Notes: generated by a model not told the origin, from the sequence alone. Numbered from the stretch's first letter, positions 43,457 through 53,276 are shown. The stretch: 64,000 bases of DNA from Vibrio crassostreae 9ZC13 (GCF_000272045.2 NZ_AJYZ02000040.1:41111-105110); one strand, 5' to 3'. Numbers and translations are program-made.

Positions 43457-43846
43457 CTATTTTTTATTGTTAATGAAAAGCACTGGCGCAAAGATATTAA
43501 TACCTAGAACCAGTAAATAGGTCAGTTTGAGGGGAATTAATTCCACCTGCATATACATGTAGACAATAGAGAATAGTAGAACTGTGATAAGGATCTTTAG
43601 TGCTTCACCTGCATAGAACGACGCCGCAACTAACTTAGTTGCGCGAGCTCCACAAAATAGGAAAGCACACACACAAAAAACCACATTCGCGATGACAAAA
43701 ATACCGCCACCAACCAATGCAGCAAAACCCCAATCAGGATTAACAGCTAAACCTAACCCTATCGCCACTAATATAACCGCGCTAAGCTCGATCAATAACA
43801 TTTGCTTTGCAAGCACTCGTCCTGGTCTTGCTAACGCCGCTACCAT
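43457..43846 (-). CDS. atpI: ATP synthase accessory protein AtpI
   Basis: The 129-residue membrane protein has four predicted spans, including one near residues 55-75 with multiple Cys (VVFCVCAFLFCGA). AtpI is a non-essential assembly factor for the c ring encoded first in many atp operons. The ATG at 43846 follows AGAGGAA; a GTG at 43870 is also in frame. Confidence 0.9.
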   Translation of the reverse strand: MVAALARPGRVLAKQMLLIELSAVILVAIGLGLAVNPDWGFAALVGGGIFVIANVVFCVCAFLFCGARATKLVAASFYAGEALKILITVLLFSIVYMYMQVELIPLKLTYLLVLGINIFAPVLFINNKK

Positions 43847-43910
43847 GTATTCGTTCCTCTTTAAGCCCACTTTACCACTCGCTTAAAAGCGTGCTGAGAA
43901 ATTGGCGAAA

Positions 43911-43938
43911 ATTATACGTTCAGCCAAATTGATTGCAA
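43911..43938 (-). promoter_or_regulatory. atp operon promoter
   Basis: On the minus strand -35 TTGCAA (complement 43933-43938), 16 bp and a consensus -10 TATAAT (complement 43911-43916) lie about 65 bp upstream of the atpI start. Confidence 0.75.
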
Positions 43939-44037
43939 TAAGAATGCAGCAATCATTTACATTTCTGTATACAAACCGACAACTTTTGTAAGAAATTACT
44001 TGTTTATTACATAATTGACCTAAATCAATTATCTCAT

Positions 44038-44919
44038 TTAGTACTCTAGTTTAGCAATAAGTTGCTCTAATTTGTGAGGCTCATCAAGAGTAATTGTCAC
44101 TTTTGACTTACCGCTAACAGAACGAGTAACTGAAACGTTTGCTTGCAATTTTTCCGTGAGTCTTCGTGAAAGTTCGATGGCCTCAGTGTCTTCGGGCTTC
44201 GATTCCGCTTCAACGTCTGGTTTTAAGCACTTTTTGACAAGTTGCTCAGTTTGACGCACGGTCATTTTTTTGGTTGCTGCAGTATTCGCTGCCTCAACCT
44301 GGGTAACACCTTCAAGTGCAAGCAGTGCTCTAGCATGCCCCATTTCTAGTTGTTTACTGGAAACTAAACCTTTTACTTCATTTTCGAGCTGATTTAGACG
44401 TAATAAGTTACTAACGGTAGCTCTGGATTTACCAATCACATCGGCGACCTGCTGATGTGTCAGTGAAAACTCGTTCTGCAAGCGCTCTAGCGCTTGTGAT
44501 TCTTCGATAACATTCAGATCTTCACGTTGAATGTTCTCGATCAATGCCATCGCAATCGCGGCCTTGTCTTCTACTCTCTTGATCAAGCATGGAACTTGTT
44601 TAAGACCAGCTTGACGAGCCGCTCTCCAACGACGTTCACCAGCAATAATCTCAAACTGGTCGTGCGCCAATGGGCGAACTACGATCGGTTGGATAATGCC
44701 TTGAGATTGAATTGATGCTGCCAGCTCTTCTAGCGCTTCAGGCGCAATATCCTTACGCGGTTGATATACACCAGGCTTCAAGCAACCAACAGCCAGTTCA
44801 ATAAGCTCACCATCAGCCGACAACGCCTGACTATGAGAAGCAACTTGCTGTTTTTCACGAGCCAATGAGCTAGTTGCAAGCAATGCATCTAGCCCTTTTC
44901 CTAAACCACGCTTAGACAT
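44038..44919 (-). CDS. parB: chromosome-partitioning protein ParB (Spo0J family)
   Basis: ParB binds parS centromere sites near the origin, spreads as a CTP-dependent clamp and works with ParA to segregate the chromosome. The 293 residues contain the N-terminal catalytic/CTPase domain (about 38-125, with GERRWRA near residue 93), a central HTH (LTHQQVADVIGKSRATVSNLLRL, about 150-175) and a C-terminal dimerisation region. It lies 23 bp after parA. A candidate parS site is in recF, 15 kb away. Confidence 0.97.
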   Translation of the reverse strand: MSKRGLGKGLDALLATSSLAREKQQVASHSQALSADGELIELAVGCLKPGVYQPRKDIAPEALEELAASIQSQGIIQPIVVRPLAHDQFEIIAGERRWRAARQAGLKQVPCLIKRVEDKAAIAMALIENIQREDLNVIEESQALERLQNEFSLTHQQVADVIGKSRATVSNLLRLNQLENEVKGLVSSKQLEMGHARALLALEGVTQVEAANTAATKKMTVRQTEQLVKKCLKPDVEAESKPEDTEAIELSRRLTEKLQANVSVTRSVSGKSKVTITLDEPHKLEQLIAKLEY

Positions 44920-44942
44920 TGAGCGAATTCCTTTGGTTGGAC

Positions 44943-45716
44943 CTATACTGGGACTTCTTCACGACGCAACATTTCGCCAGCAAGAGCAAGGTAAGCCTTA
45001 GCTCCTGCGGAATATTTGTCGTAGTACATTGCTGGCTTGCCGTGACTCGGGGCTTCTGCCAGACGCACATTTCTAGGGATCACAGTTCGGTAGACTTTGC
45101 TACCAAAGTGTTTTTTGAGTTGATCAGATACTTCGTTCGATAAGCGGTTGCGAGGATCGTACATAGTACGCAGAAGACCTTCGATCTTCAGGTTCTCGTT
45201 TACAACAGCCGCTAGCTTACTGATGGTATCCATCAATGCAGTCAAACCTTCCAAAGCAAAGTATTCACATTGCATAGGAACCAATACGGAGTCGGCCGCA
45301 GCCATCGCGTTGATTGTAAGAAGGTTTAATGAGGGCGGGCAATCAATAAAGATGAAATCATAGTTATTGCGAATGGGTTCGAGTGCATTTTTTAAACGAA
45401 CTTCACGAGCAAACACTTCCATCAGCTTGATTTCTGCCGCAGTAACATCACCGTTCGCGGCGATGAGGTCATAATTGCCAGATGTACTCCGGCAAACCAC
45501 CTCATCAAATGGGGTGTCTTCAACCAACAAATCGTAAGCTGTTGCTTCAACTTGATACTTGTCGACACCGCTCGCCATAGTGGCATTACCTTGAGGATCG
45601 AGGTCAACAACCAATATCTTGCGTTTTGTTGCCGCCATTGATGCTGCTAAATTAATGCAAGTTGTTGTTTTTCCTACGCCACCCTTCTGGTTGGCAATTG
45701 CTACGATTCTACCCAC
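44943..45716 (-). CDS. parA: chromosome-partitioning ATPase ParA (Soj family)
   Basis: ParA is a DNA-binding P-loop ATPase of the MinD/ParA class that drives origin movement. The 257-residue protein has the deviant Walker A K11GGVGKTT18, the switch I region DLDPQGNATMASG (about 39-51) and Walker B DFIFIDCPPSLNLL. It has no extra N-terminal HTH, as expected of a chromosomal type Ib-like ParA. The gene follows rsmG by 14 bp, so parAB is read from the mnmG-rsmG transcript. Confidence 0.97.
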   Translation of the reverse strand: MGRIVAIANQKGGVGKTTTCINLAASMAATKRKILVVDLDPQGNATMASGVDKYQVEATAYDLLVEDTPFDEVVCRSTSGNYDLIAANGDVTAAEIKLMEVFAREVRLKNALEPIRNNYDFIFIDCPPSLNLLTINAMAAADSVLVPMQCEYFALEGLTALMDTISKLAAVVNENLKIEGLLRTMYDPRNRLSNEVSDQLKKHFGSKVYRTVIPRNVRLAEAPSHGKPAMYYDKYSAGAKAYLALAGEMLRREEVPV

Positions 45717-45730
45717 TATGGCCTCGCTGA

Positions 45731-46363
45731 TTATCCCTGACGCGATAAAGTAACTAGATGACGCTCTCCATCAAGCTCTGGCACTTGCAAAGCTTTAATG
45801 TCTGTCACTGAACACCATTCAGGTAACAGGTCGATTTCGTCTCTAGGATGTTGTCCCTTAAGAGCCAAAAATACACCGGATTGCTCTTTAGGTAAATGGT
45901 GACACCACTCTACCATGTCTGTCATTGACGCAAATGCACGACTGAGCACTGCATCAAACTTTTCTTCTGGTTGAAATTCTTCAACGCGACTTTGAACCGG
46001 TACCACGTTGTCGATACCCAGCTCATGAATCACCTGTTTGATAAAACGAATACGCTTACCTAGGCTGTCTAGCAAGTAAAACTCGCTGTCTGGATTCATG
46101 ATTGAGAGCGGAATCCCAGGAAGACCAGGTCCCGTACCCACATCGATAAAGCGCTTACCTTGTAAGTGAGTGCTAACAATGATGCTATCTAAGATATGTT
46201 TCACCATCATTTCTTGTGGGTCACGAACTGATGTTAGGTTATAAGCTTTGTTCCACTTGTTCAGTAACTCAACGTAGCCAACCAACTGGCCACGTTGTTT
46301 TTCAGATACTTCAAGTTCAGTCTGGCCAATAAGGTGATCCAGTTTTTCGCGTAATGCGCTCAT
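45731..46363 (-). CDS. rsmG: 16S rRNA (guanine(527)-N(7))-methyltransferase RsmG
   Basis: RsmG (GidB) makes m7G527 in 16S rRNA; its loss gives low-level streptomycin resistance in several species. The 210-residue protein has the SAM-binding motif [15 protein letters not shown] (about residues 70-84) and a C-terminal SRAFAS strand. Its ATG shares one base with the mnmG stop (TAATG), so the genes are translationally coupled. Confidence 0.97.
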   Translation of the reverse strand: MSALREKLDHLIGQTELEVSEKQRGQLVGYVELLNKWNKAYNLTSVRDPQEMMVKHILDSIIVSTHLQGKRFIDVGTGPGLPGIPLSIMNPDSEFYLLDSLGKRIRFIKQVIHELGIDNVVPVQSRVEEFQPEEKFDAVLSRAFASMTDMVEWCHHLPKEQSGVFLALKGQHPRDEIDLLPEWCSVTDIKALQVPELDGERHLVTLSRQG

Positions 46364-48258
46364 TATGCTTCCTCACCTTTTTTCAACAGGCCGTGTTTTT
46401 TCAAGTAAACCAACAGAATTGAGATTGCTGCAGGTGTGATACCTGAAATTCGCGAAGCAATACCAATTGAGTCAGGCTTAGCTGTCGTTAGTTTAAGAAC
46501 CACTTCGTTAGAAAGTCCTTTTACCTTGCTGTAATCGATATCAGCAGGCAGTTTGGTGTTTTCATGACGCAGTGATTTTTCAATTTCGTCTTGTTGACGC
46601 TGAATGTAACCATCGTACTTCACTTGGATCTCAACTTGCTCAGACGCTTGTTGATCTTCCAGTACAGGACCAAAACGATCCAATGCGGTTAACTGTGAAT
46701 AAGTCATTTCAGGGCGACGAAGAAGATCTTCACCGCTCGCTTCACGAGACATTGGTGTTTTCAGAATTTGGTTCAGTTGATCAATATCTTCAGATTTTGG
46801 ATTAATCCAAGTCTCTTTCAGACGTTGACGCTCCTTCTCCATGTTTTCCATCTTCTCGTTGAAACGAGCCCAACGAGCGTCATCAACAAGGCCAAGTTCA
46901 CGCGACTTTTCAGTCAAGCGGATATCGGCGTTGTCTTCACGAAGCAGCAGACGGTATTCCGCGCGAGACGTAAACATGCGGTAAGGTTCTTTGGTACCCA
47001 TGGTAGATAGGTCGTCGATAAGCACGCCCATGTAAGCTTGGTCACGACGTGGACTCCAGCCTTCTTTGCCTTGAGTAAACAAACTTGCATTCAGACCGGC
47101 CATCAAGCCTTGTGCAGCCGCTTCTTCATAGCCAGTGGTACCGTTGATTTGACCCGCAAAGAATAGACCTTTGATAAACTTAGTTTCGTAAGTCAGCTTA
47201 AGGTCGCGAGGATCAAAGAAATCGTACTCAATCGCATAGCCAGGGCGAACGATATGAGCATTTTCAAAGCCCTTCATCGAACGAACAATTTGAACCTGTA
47301 CATCAAACGGCAGACTGGTAGAGATACCATTCGGGTATAGCTCGTGAGTCGTTAGACCTTCTGGCTCAATAAAAATTTGGTGACTGTTCTTGTCAGCAAA
47401 ACGCATTACTTTGTCTTCAATCGAAGGGCAGTAACGAGGGCCAATGCCTTCAATCACACCCGCGTACATAGGGCTGCGATCAAGGTTGGCACGAATTACG
47501 TCATGCGTATTTTCATTGGTATGCGTGATGTAACATGGAATTTGACGAGGTTGTTGAGCTCGGCTGCCCATGAACGAGAAAACAGGCGTCGGGTTATCAC
47601 CGTGCTGAACCTCAAGCTCAGAAAAATCAACGCTACGCGCATCGATACGAGGAGGAGTACCTGTTTTCAGGCGATCAACTCGGAATGGAAGATCACGAAG
47701 ACGGTCAGCCAGTGCGATCGATGGTGGATCACCAGCACGGCCACCTGAAGAACTTTCCATACCAATATGGATCTTGCCGCCTAGGAATGTGCCCACAGTC
47801 AGAACCACAGCGCTTGCGCGGAACTTAAGGCCCATCTGCGTTACCACACCTACCACTTGATCCTGTTCAACGATCAAGTCATCAACCGACTGTTGGAACA
47901 AAGTCAGGTTTGGCGTGTTTTCAAGAACGTTACGAACAAAGGCTTTGTACAGTGCGCGGTCAGCTTGTGCACGAGTAGCACGAACCGCAGGGCCTTTTGA
48001 TGCGTTCAATGTTCTGAACTGAATACCTGCATGATCAATAGCTTGCGCCATTAATCCACCCATTGCATCGACCTCTTTTACCAAGTGGCCCTTACCGATC
48101 CCGCCAATGGCTGGGTTACAAGACATTTGTCCTAGTGTATCGATATTATGAGTAAGTAATAACGTACTTTGACCAGTACGTGCAGATGCGAGTGCGGCTT
48201 CCGTTCCTGCATGGCCACCACCAACAACGATGACGTCAAATTTTTCGTGATAAAGCAT
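46363..48258 (-). CDS. mnmG: tRNA uridine-5-carboxymethylaminomethyl modification enzyme MnmG (GidA)
   Basis: MnmG with MnmE adds the cmnm5 group to U34 of several tRNAs. The 631-residue FAD protein has the dinucleotide motif [17 protein letters not shown] (about residues 12-28), the [22 protein letters not shown] segment near residue 47, the [13 protein letters not shown]ys site near residue 271, [14 protein letters not shown] and a C-terminal helical MnmE-binding domain. It is the first gene left of oriC, in the standard gidA position; its partner mnmE lies on the other side of oriC. Confidence 0.98.
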   Translation of the reverse strand: MLYHEKFDVIVVGGGHAGTEAALASARTGQSTLLLTHNIDTLGQMSCNPAIGGIGKGHLVKEVDAMGGLMAQAIDHAGIQFRTLNASKGPAVRATRAQADRALYKAFVRNVLENTPNLTLFQQSVDDLIVEQDQVVGVVTQMGLKFRASAVVLTVGTFLGGKIHIGMESSSGGRAGDPPSIALADRLRDLPFRVDRLKTGTPPRIDARSVDFSELEVQHGDNPTPVFSFMGSRAQQPRQIPCYITHTNENTHDVIRANLDRSPMYAGVIEGIGPRYCPSIEDKVMRFADKNSHQIFIEPEGLTTHELYPNGISTSLPFDVQVQIVRSMKGFENAHIVRPGYAIEYDFFDPRDLKLTYETKFIKGLFFAGQINGTTGYEEAAAQGLMAGLNASLFTQGKEGWSPRRDQAYMGVLIDDLSTMGTKEPYRMFTSRAEYRLLLREDNADIRLTEKSRELGLVDDARWARFNEKMENMEKERQRLKETWINPKSEDIDQLNQILKTPMSREASGEDLLRRPEMTYSQLTALDRFGPVLEDQQASEQVEIQVKYDGYIQRQQDEIEKSLRHENTKLPADIDYSKVKGLSNEVVLKLTTAKPDSIGIASRISGITPAAISILLVYLKKHGLLKKGEEA

Positions 48259-48384
48259 GAACCGACCTCAGGTATTCAAACGTTTTCTAGATTGATAAAA
48301 AGGAGCGATATTCTACCTGTTTTCATAGCCTGAGAAAACGTTTTTGGGATTTTTCGAAAAAGCTGTTTTTAATTAATATAGATA

Positions 48385-48420
48385 AGATCTTTAAGGAGAT
48401 CTTTTATTAGATCTATTATT
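48385..48420 (+). repeat. oriC unwinding element: three tandem 12-mers
   Basis: AGATCTTTAAGG, AGATCTTTTATT and AGATCTATTATT lie end to end, each starting with AGATCT, with a fourth GATC 13 bp further. They correspond to the E. coli 13-mers (consensus GATCTnTTnTTTT) that DnaA melts. Confidence 0.85.
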
Positions 48421-48435
48421 AGGATCGAGGGTATC

Positions 48436-48444
48436 TGTGGATAA
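48436..48444 (-). promoter_or_regulatory. DnaA box R1 (oriC)
   Basis: TGTGGATAA, the reverse complement of the perfect DnaA box TTATCCACA, sits right beside the unwinding region, as R1 does in E. coli. Confidence 0.9.
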
Positions 48445-48541
48445 GTCGGAAATGATCAACGAGATCATGGATCTTTTTTGGATCAAATGATGTGATCTAA
48501 CTTTGATCAGGATGAGGATTAGCTGGGATCAAAATGGCTAC

Positions 48542-48550
48542 TTATTCACA
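48542..48550 (+). promoter_or_regulatory. DnaA box (R2-like, oriC)
   Basis: TTATTCACA matches the DnaA consensus TTATnCACA; it lies 97 bp right of R1, the R2 position. Confidence 0.85.
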
Positions 48551-48615
48551 GGAGGAAATTAGCCTAAAACTTGTTATTTGGATAACTATAGGTTAATCAC
48601 CGTATATGTATGATC

Positions 48616-48624
48616 TTATCCACA
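48616..48624 (+). promoter_or_regulatory. DnaA box R4 (oriC)
   Basis: TTATCCACA is a perfect high-affinity DnaA box at the mioC-side edge, followed by CAGCAGAA. Confidence 0.9.
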
Positions 48625-48672
48625 GCAGAAATTGAAAATAGATCGCTAATTTTCGATGTTTTTGAAAAAAAG

Positions 48673-48681
48673 TTATTCACA
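48673..48681 (+). promoter_or_regulatory. additional DnaA box beyond R4
   Basis: TTATTCACA matches the DnaA consensus 49 bp beyond the R4-like box and 20 bp before the mioC terminator. E. coli has no box at this exact spot. Confidence 0.8.
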
Positions 48682-48700
48682 ATCACGATGTTCAGAGACA

Positions 48701-48725
48701 AAAAAAGCGGCATAAGCCGCTTTTT
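48701..48725 (-). terminator. rho-independent terminator between mioC and oriC
   Basis: On the minus strand AAAAAGCGGC and GCCGCTTTTT form a 10-bp stem with a 4-nt loop and a T-tract. It should stop mioC transcripts before they enter oriC. Confidence 0.88.
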
Positions 48726-48740
48726 GAGAGAGGAGAGAGG

Positions 48741-49175
48741 TTAAAACTGGTCGCTATGATCGTTGAACCAAGCTTCTGCTGCGTCTTCTGGTACCGGAGT
48801 TTCCAATACATCGATGGTAAAACAGTCAGAAATAGGCTGAGCACCGAGCTCTTTCATCTGGCTGTGGACTGATTTTCCCGCCAAACAGAAGGTATCGTAA
48901 CTCGAATCACCAAGCGCCACGACAGCAAAGCGAACCGGGCTTAAATCTGGAGATTGCTGGGTCAATGCGTCGATAAACGGCTTAATATTATCTGGAAATT
49001 CACCCGCACCATGAGTTGAAGTCACCAGCAACCAAAAGCCTTGTTGGGGAATATCATCGAATTCAGGCTGATTATGAAGGGTGATCTCGTGGCCTTGCTC
49101 TTCAAGAAGATCATTAAGGTGATCGCCAACGTACTCTGCACCACCTAAGGTGCTGCCTGTAATAATGTGGATCAT
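48741..49175 (-). CDS. mioC: FMN-binding protein MioC
   Basis: MioC is a flavodoxin-fold electron carrier, linked in E. coli to biotin synthase activity. The 144-residue protein has the FMN phosphate loop [11 protein letters not shown] (about residues 6-16), the [11 protein letters not shown] loop (about residue 57) and [11 protein letters not shown]. The start MIHIITGS at 49175 is the family start; the frame runs 11 codons further. It lies right of oriC and is transcribed toward it, as in E. coli. Confidence 0.95.
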   Translation of the reverse strand: MIHIITGSTLGGAEYVGDHLNDLLEEQGHEITLHNQPEFDDIPQQGFWLLVTSTHGAGEFPDNIKPFIDALTQQSPDLSPVRFAVVALGDSSYDTFCLAGKSVHSQMKELGAQPISDCFTIDVLETPVPEDAAEAWFNDHSDQF

Positions 49176-49225
49176 TAAGCTGTCCTTACTAAAGAAAAAG
49201 GCCAGCATGAGCCGGCCTTTAAAGG

Positions 49226-50587
49226 TTATTTACCAATACAGAAAGAGGTGAAGATACGGCCGAGTAGGTCATCGGAACTGAATTCACCAGTAATCTCGTT
49301 AAGGTGTTGCTGCGTTATACGCAGTTCTTCTGCCAAGATTTCCCCTGCCATATAGCCTTCGAGCTGTTGCTGGCCAATATCTAGATGCTCAGATGCGCGT
49401 TCTAGGGCATCTAAGTGGCGACGACGTGCCATGAAGCCACCTTCATTGCCACCAGCAAAGCCCATGCAATCTTTTAAGTGATTACGTAGTGCATCAACGC
49501 CTTGTCCCGTCTTTGCTGATAGTCGAATCAGAGTTGGATCATTAACATGGCAAATCCCGAGATCTTCACCGGTTTGATCGGCTTTGTTACGAATCACGGT
49601 CATTCCGATGTTATTCGGCAGACGATCAACGAAATCTGGCCAGATATCTTTCGGGTCGGTTGCATCGGTAGTGGTGCCATCGACCATAAATAAAACGCGA
49701 TCGGCTTGAGCAATTTCTTCCCAAGCGCGTTCAATACCGATTTTTTCGACTTCATCCGAGGCTTCACGCAGGCCTGCGGTATCAATAATGTGCAGTGGCA
49801 TACCATCAATATGGATATGTTCACGAAGTACATCACGGGTTGTACCTGCAATATCAGTCACAATCGCGGAGTCTTTACCCGATAATGCATTCAGTAAGCT
49901 CGACTTACCGGCATTAGGACGACCTGCAATCACCACCTTCATACCTTCACGCATGATGGCACCTTGATTGGCTTCTTGGCGAACCGCTTCGAGGTTGTCG
50001 ATGATAGCTTGTAAGTCAGCACTTACTTTACCGTCAGCAAGGAAATCAATCTCTTCTTCTGGGAAGTCGATAGCGGCTTCAACATAGATGCGTAAGTGAA
50101 TCAGAGAGTCCACCAGCGTATTAATGCGTTTCGAGAACTCACCTTGCAACGATTGCAGAGCTGATTTCGCCGCTTCTTCTGAACTGGCATCAATGAGGTC
50201 AGCAATCGCTTCTGCTTGGGTTAAATCCATCTTGTCGTTCAAGAAGGCACGCTCCGAGAACTCACCAGGGCGTGCTGCGCGTAGCCCTGGAATCGCGAGG
50301 ATGCGCTTGATGAGCATATCCATTACCACAGGGCCACCGTGGCCTTGTAGCTCTAATACGTCTTCACCGGTAAACGAGTGCGGGTTAGGAAAGTAAAGCG
50401 CGATGCCTTGGTCTAGCTCTAAACCATCGTGAGATTTAAAAGGGGTGTACTCAGCGTAACGTGGTTTCAGTACTTTGCCGGTAACTTCAAGCGCAACTTG
50501 GGCTGCTTGTGGGCCTGAAACGCGAATAATACCGACGCCGCCACGGCCGGGTGCAGTCGCTTGAGCAACAATCGTATCTGTAGTCAT
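49226..50587 (-). CDS. mnmE: tRNA modification GTPase MnmE (TrmE)
   Basis: MnmE forms the MnmEG complex that modifies U34 of tRNA. The 453-residue protein has the N-terminal tetrahydrofolate-binding domain (about 1-120), a helical domain and an inserted G domain with GRPNAGKS (about 226-233), DIAGTTRD and DTAGLRE. It ends with the conserved FCIGK, whose Cys is functionally important. ATG 50587 gives [17 protein letters not shown], the family start. It lies 50 bp upstream of mioC. Confidence 0.98.
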   Translation of the reverse strand: MTTDTIVAQATAPGRGGVGIIRVSGPQAAQVALEVTGKVLKPRYAEYTPFKSHDGLELDQGIALYFPNPHSFTGEDVLELQGHGGPVVMDMLIKRILAIPGLRAARPGEFSERAFLNDKMDLTQAEAIADLIDASSEEAAKSALQSLQGEFSKRINTLVDSLIHLRIYVEAAIDFPEEEIDFLADGKVSADLQAIIDNLEAVRQEANQGAIMREGMKVVIAGRPNAGKSSLLNALSGKDSAIVTDIAGTTRDVLREHIHIDGMPLHIIDTAGLREASDEVEKIGIERAWEEIAQADRVLFMVDGTTTDATDPKDIWPDFVDRLPNNIGMTVIRNKADQTGEDLGICHVNDPTLIRLSAKTGQGVDALRNHLKDCMGFAGGNEGGFMARRRHLDALERASEHLDIGQQQLEGYMAGEILAEELRITQQHLNEITGEFSSDDLLGRIFTSFCIGK

Positions 50588-50667
50588 AGTTGTGCCTGCT
50601 AGCATGTGAAAGCCAAAAAGGGGCGCTCACGATTAATCAATTAGCTGAATTGTAATCAGCTAAAAAC

Positions 50668-50694
50668 AAAAAGGCGACCTTTTGGTCGCCTTTC
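50668..50694 (-). terminator. rho-independent terminator after yidC
   Basis: On the minus strand GGCGACC and GGTCGCC form a stem with an AAAA loop, followed by TTTTTG. It closely resembles the atpC terminator and separates yidC from mnmE. Confidence 0.85.
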
Positions 50695-50717
50695 TTTGTC
50701 TCTTTCTATTATCGAAC

Positions 50718-52340
50718 TTACTTAGAATGTAAGCCTTTCTTTTCCAGCGCGCGGTAGATAAGCGTTTGCTGAATCAGAGTTACGATGTTCGATACTAGCC
50801 AGTATAGAACCAGACCTGAAGGGAAGAACAGGAAGAAGAATGTGAACATAACCGGCATAAAGGTCATGATCTTCTGCTGCATTGGATCCGTTACAGTTGT
50901 CGGGCTCATCTTCTGGATTAGGAACATTGAAGCACCCATCAGAAGTGGCAAGATGTAGTATGGGTCTTGTGCTGAAAGGTCAGTAATCCAACCGAAGAAC
51001 GGTGAGTGACGCAGTTCAACAGACTCCATTAGTGCCCAGTATAGCGAAATGAAGATAGGCATTTGCAGAAGGATAGGTAAACAGCCACCTAGTGGGTTTA
51101 CTTTCTCTTTCTTGTAAAGCTCCATCATTTCTTGGCTCATGCGTTGACGGTCGTCGCCGATACGCTCACGCATTGCAGTCAGCTTAGGCTGAAGCATACG
51201 CATTTTCGCCATAGACGTGTACTGAGCTTTCGTTAGTGGGTACATAGCACCACGAACGATGAAAGTTAGACAGATGATTGCCAGACCCCAGTTCACAACG
51301 ATGCCTTGAATGAACGAAAGCAGAGTATGAAGTGGTTTAGCAATGAACCATAACCAACCGTAGTCAACTACTAGGTCTAGGTTAGGTGCAACAGCAGCCA
51401 TTTGGTCTTGAAGTTTAGGACCAACCCAAAGCGTTGCTTTGAAGTTTGCTTCGTCGCCAGTAGCGATGGTTTTGTTCGGCATGCGAACACCGATGTCGCC
51501 AAGGTTACCAATTACACGAGTGTAAAGGTTGCTGCCTGCTTCGTCGCGTGGGATCCATGCACTTGCAAAGTAGTGCTGAATCATCGCAGCCCAACCTTGA
51601 CCGTTTGCTAGGTTAAGAGACAGGTTGCGATCTTGCATGTCGTCGAAGCTGTATTTTTTGTAACGCGTATCTTCCGTAGAGTAAGCACCACCACGGTAAG
51701 TTGGCATTGTTAGGCTACCGCCGTCATCCATTACGTTCTGACGCAGGTGAGCGTACATGCCGAATGTCGCGTTGTTACCAGAGTTGTTGACTACATCGTA
51801 TTCAACATCCATTGCGTAGCTGCCACGCTTAAGGATGAATGTTTTCGTGTAATCAAGGCCGTTCGCTTGGTAAGTCATCGGGATGCGTAGTTCATCCTGA
51901 CCATCAGCAAGCGTGAAGCTGTCTGCTGAAACTGTGTAGCTTGGGCGGTTTGTGCTGCTTAAATCGATACCTTGAGGACCCACTAGACCGCTTTGTGCGA
52001 TAAATTGGTGACCGGGTTCGTTTTTAAGAAGAACAAACGTATCTTCAGAATCGAACTCAGCAGAGTAATCGTTTAGGTTTGCTTTAACGACATCACCACC
52101 AACCGTATCAATTGACAGAGTCAGTACATCAGTTGTTACTGTGATAGTTTTAGCAGAAGAAGCAACTTGACCAGGAGCCGGGTCTAGATCATCTGCATAA
52201 GATGGCGCTGGTAGGGTGCTGCCAGATTGTGCCTGCTCAACCGCTTGTGGTGCTGGATTCTGAGCTACGTTCCATTGTTGGAACAGTAGGAAAGAAACCA
52301 AAGCCAATGCGATTAACAGGATATTACGTTGAGAATCCAT
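50718..52340 (-). CDS. yidC: membrane protein insertase YidC
   Basis: YidC inserts and folds inner-membrane proteins, alone or with Sec; the Fo c subunit encoded in this window is a known type of client. The 540-residue protein has an N-terminal span (residues 5-22), a large periplasmic beta-sandwich domain (about 60-330) and five C-terminal spans (about 345-525) with the conserved groove Arg near residue 363 ([15 protein letters not shown]). It belongs to the rpmH-rnpA-yidD-yidC transcript. Confidence 0.98.
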   Translation of the reverse strand: MDSQRNILLIALALVSFLLFQQWNVAQNPAPQAVEQAQSGSTLPAPSYADDLDPAPGQVASSAKTITVTTDVLTLSIDTVGGDVVKANLNDYSAEFDSEDTFVLLKNEPGHQFIAQSGLVGPQGIDLSSTNRPSYTVSADSFTLADGQDELRIPMTYQANGLDYTKTFILKRGSYAMDVEYDVVNNSGNNATFGMYAHLRQNVMDDGGSLTMPTYRGGAYSTEDTRYKKYSFDDMQDRNLSLNLANGQGWAAMIQHYFASAWIPRDEAGSNLYTRVIGNLGDIGVRMPNKTIATGDEANFKATLWVGPKLQDQMAAVAPNLDLVVDYGWLWFIAKPLHTLLSFIQGIVVNWGLAIICLTFIVRGAMYPLTKAQYTSMAKMRMLQPKLTAMRERIGDDRQRMSQEMMELYKKEKVNPLGGCLPILLQMPIFISLYWALMESVELRHSPFFGWITDLSAQDPYYILPLLMGASMFLIQKMSPTTVTDPMQQKIMTFMPVMFTFFFLFFPSGLVLYWLVSNIVTLIQQTLIYRALEKKGLHSK

Positions 52341-52342
52341 CG

Positions 52343-52600
52343 TTATTTATCTCTGTCTTGTTTTTGGACTGGTGGAACGGGGTCAAAGCCCCCTTCGTTC
52401 AAAGGATGGCATTTTAATAGACGTTTGCCTGATAACCAACACCCTTTTACAAAACCGTGAGCTTTCAACGCTTCTATCGCATATAAAGAGCAGGTTGGAG
52501 TAAATCGGCAGCGTGGGCCGATGAGTGGACTAATAAACCATCTATAAAAATAGATGGGTATTAGCGCTATCCACGCGAAGGGCGAGACAGGCGAAGCCAT
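52343..52600 (-). CDS. yidD: membrane protein insertion efficiency factor YidD
   Basis: The 85-residue protein has an N-terminal amphipathic/membrane segment ([17 protein letters not shown]) and the family motif [22 protein letters not shown] with three conserved Cys. It helps YidC-dependent insertion. Its start overlaps rnpA by 34 bp, a usual arrangement. Confidence 0.95.
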   Translation of the reverse strand: MASPVSPFAWIALIPIYFYRWFISPLIGPRCRFTPTCSLYAIEALKAHGFVKGCWLSGKRLLKCHPLNEGGFDPVPPVQKQDRDK

Positions 52601-52923
52601 AATTTGTCGAGTAGCTTGAACATTTCTTCATTGCTTAAATCTTGCGCGCTCTTCTTAGCGATTACAACAAAATCTTTGTTAGGAAGTTTGTGTTGAGTGT
52701 TACGAAAGCTTTCACGAGTAAGACGCTTGAATCGGTTACGACCCACGGCGGTTTTAATCTGCTTTTTCGGAACGGCTAATCCAAGACGAGGATTTGAAAG
52801 AGAGTTATTTCGGGCAATGATGGTGAAATGAGGGGAGCCAGCTCGATGAGCTTGCTTGAAGACATTTTGATAATGTTCGGGAGTTAACAAGCGTAACTCC
52901 CGACCGAAGGCTAGCTTATTCAA
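52567..52923 (-). CDS. rnpA: ribonuclease P protein component
   Basis: RnpA is the protein cofactor of RNase P, which makes tRNA 5' ends. The 118-residue basic protein has the RNR motif region [14 protein letters not shown] (about residues 62-75). No ATG is usable: TTG codons at 52923 and 52932 are the candidates. I choose 52923 ([13 protein letters not shown]) because it best fits the family length. No Shine-Dalgarno is seen, so translation is likely coupled to rpmH, whose stop is 12 bp upstream. Confidence 0.93.
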   Translation of the reverse strand: MNKLAFGRELRLLTPEHYQNVFKQAHRAGSPHFTIIARNNSLSNPRLGLAVPKKQIKTAVGRNRFKRLTRESFRNTQHKLPNKDFVVIAKKSAQDLSNEEMFKLLDKLWLRLSRPSRG

Positions 52924-52935
52924 AATAATCAAAGA

Positions 52936-53070
52936 TTACTTAGAAAGACGCTTACGGCCTTTTGCACGACGTGCATTGATTGTTGCGCGACCGTTCTTAG
53001 TAGCCATGCGAGCACGGAAACCGTGAGTACGCTTACGCTTTAGAACTGTAGGTTGAAAAGTGCGTTTCAT
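52936..53070 (-). CDS. rpmH: 50S ribosomal protein L34
   Basis: The 44-residue, very basic protein reads [18 protein letters not shown] at the N-terminus and ends [10 protein letters not shown], the hallmark of L34. It is the first gene of the rpmH-rnpA-yidD-yidC cluster right of oriC. Two promoters lie upstream. Confidence 0.98.
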   Translation of the reverse strand: MKRTFQPTVLKRKRTHGFRARMATKNGRATINARRAKGRKRLSK

Positions 53071-53160
53071 TGTAATTACCTTACTGATCAGTAGTTTTAG
53101 GTTTTTGTTAAACCCGGCGTGGGCATTTTTTCTCTTCTTTATATAAGAAAGGAAAACCGA

Positions 53161-53180
53161 CGCCTCTCAACAAAGAGGCG
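53161..53180 (-). repeat. hairpin in the rpmH 5' leader
   Basis: CGCCTCT and AGAGGCG (in minus-strand RNA) form a 7-bp stem with a 6-nt loop about 90 nt upstream of the rpmH start, just after the proximal promoter. There is no U-tract, so it is not a terminator; it may stabilise the mRNA or mediate regulation. Confidence 0.5.
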
Positions 53181-53182
53181 GA

Positions 53183-53211
53183 ATTGTAATCACTGTCACA
53201 AAAAGTGTCAA
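53183..53211 (-). promoter_or_regulatory. rpmH proximal promoter
   Basis: On the minus strand a perfect -35 TTGACA (complement 53206-53211), a 17-bp spacer and -10 TACAAT (complement 53183-53188). Confidence 0.82.
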
Positions 53212-53242
53212 TGATTGGGTTAACTAAAATTCCGGTCGGGGG

Positions 53243-53270
53243 ATTATACGTAGAATAACTAAAATCACAA
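53243..53270 (-). promoter_or_regulatory. rpmH distal promoter
   Basis: On the minus strand -35 TTGTGA (complement 53265-53270), a 16-bp spacer and a consensus -10 TATAAT (complement 53243-53248), just after the stop of the ABC transporter ATPase gene. Confidence 0.65.
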
Positions 53271-53276
53271 GGATCC

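Larger units (their letters stand above)
48362..48690. other. oriC: chromosomal replication origin oriC
   Basis: The 482-bp gap between mnmG and mioC has no gene and has the enterobacterial/Vibrio oriC layout. An AT-rich unwinding region carries three tandem 12-mers (48385-48420). Four DnaA boxes follow: 48436-48444 (TGTGGATAA, reverse R1), 48542-48550 (TTATTCACA), 48616-48624 (TTATCCACA, R4-like) and 48673-48681 (TTATTCACA). Thirteen GATC sites lie between 48386 and 48644 for Dam/SeqA control. Like E. coli, it contains an AGCTGGGATCA block and a TTTGGATAACTA segment. A terminator separates it from mioC. Confidence 0.95.
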
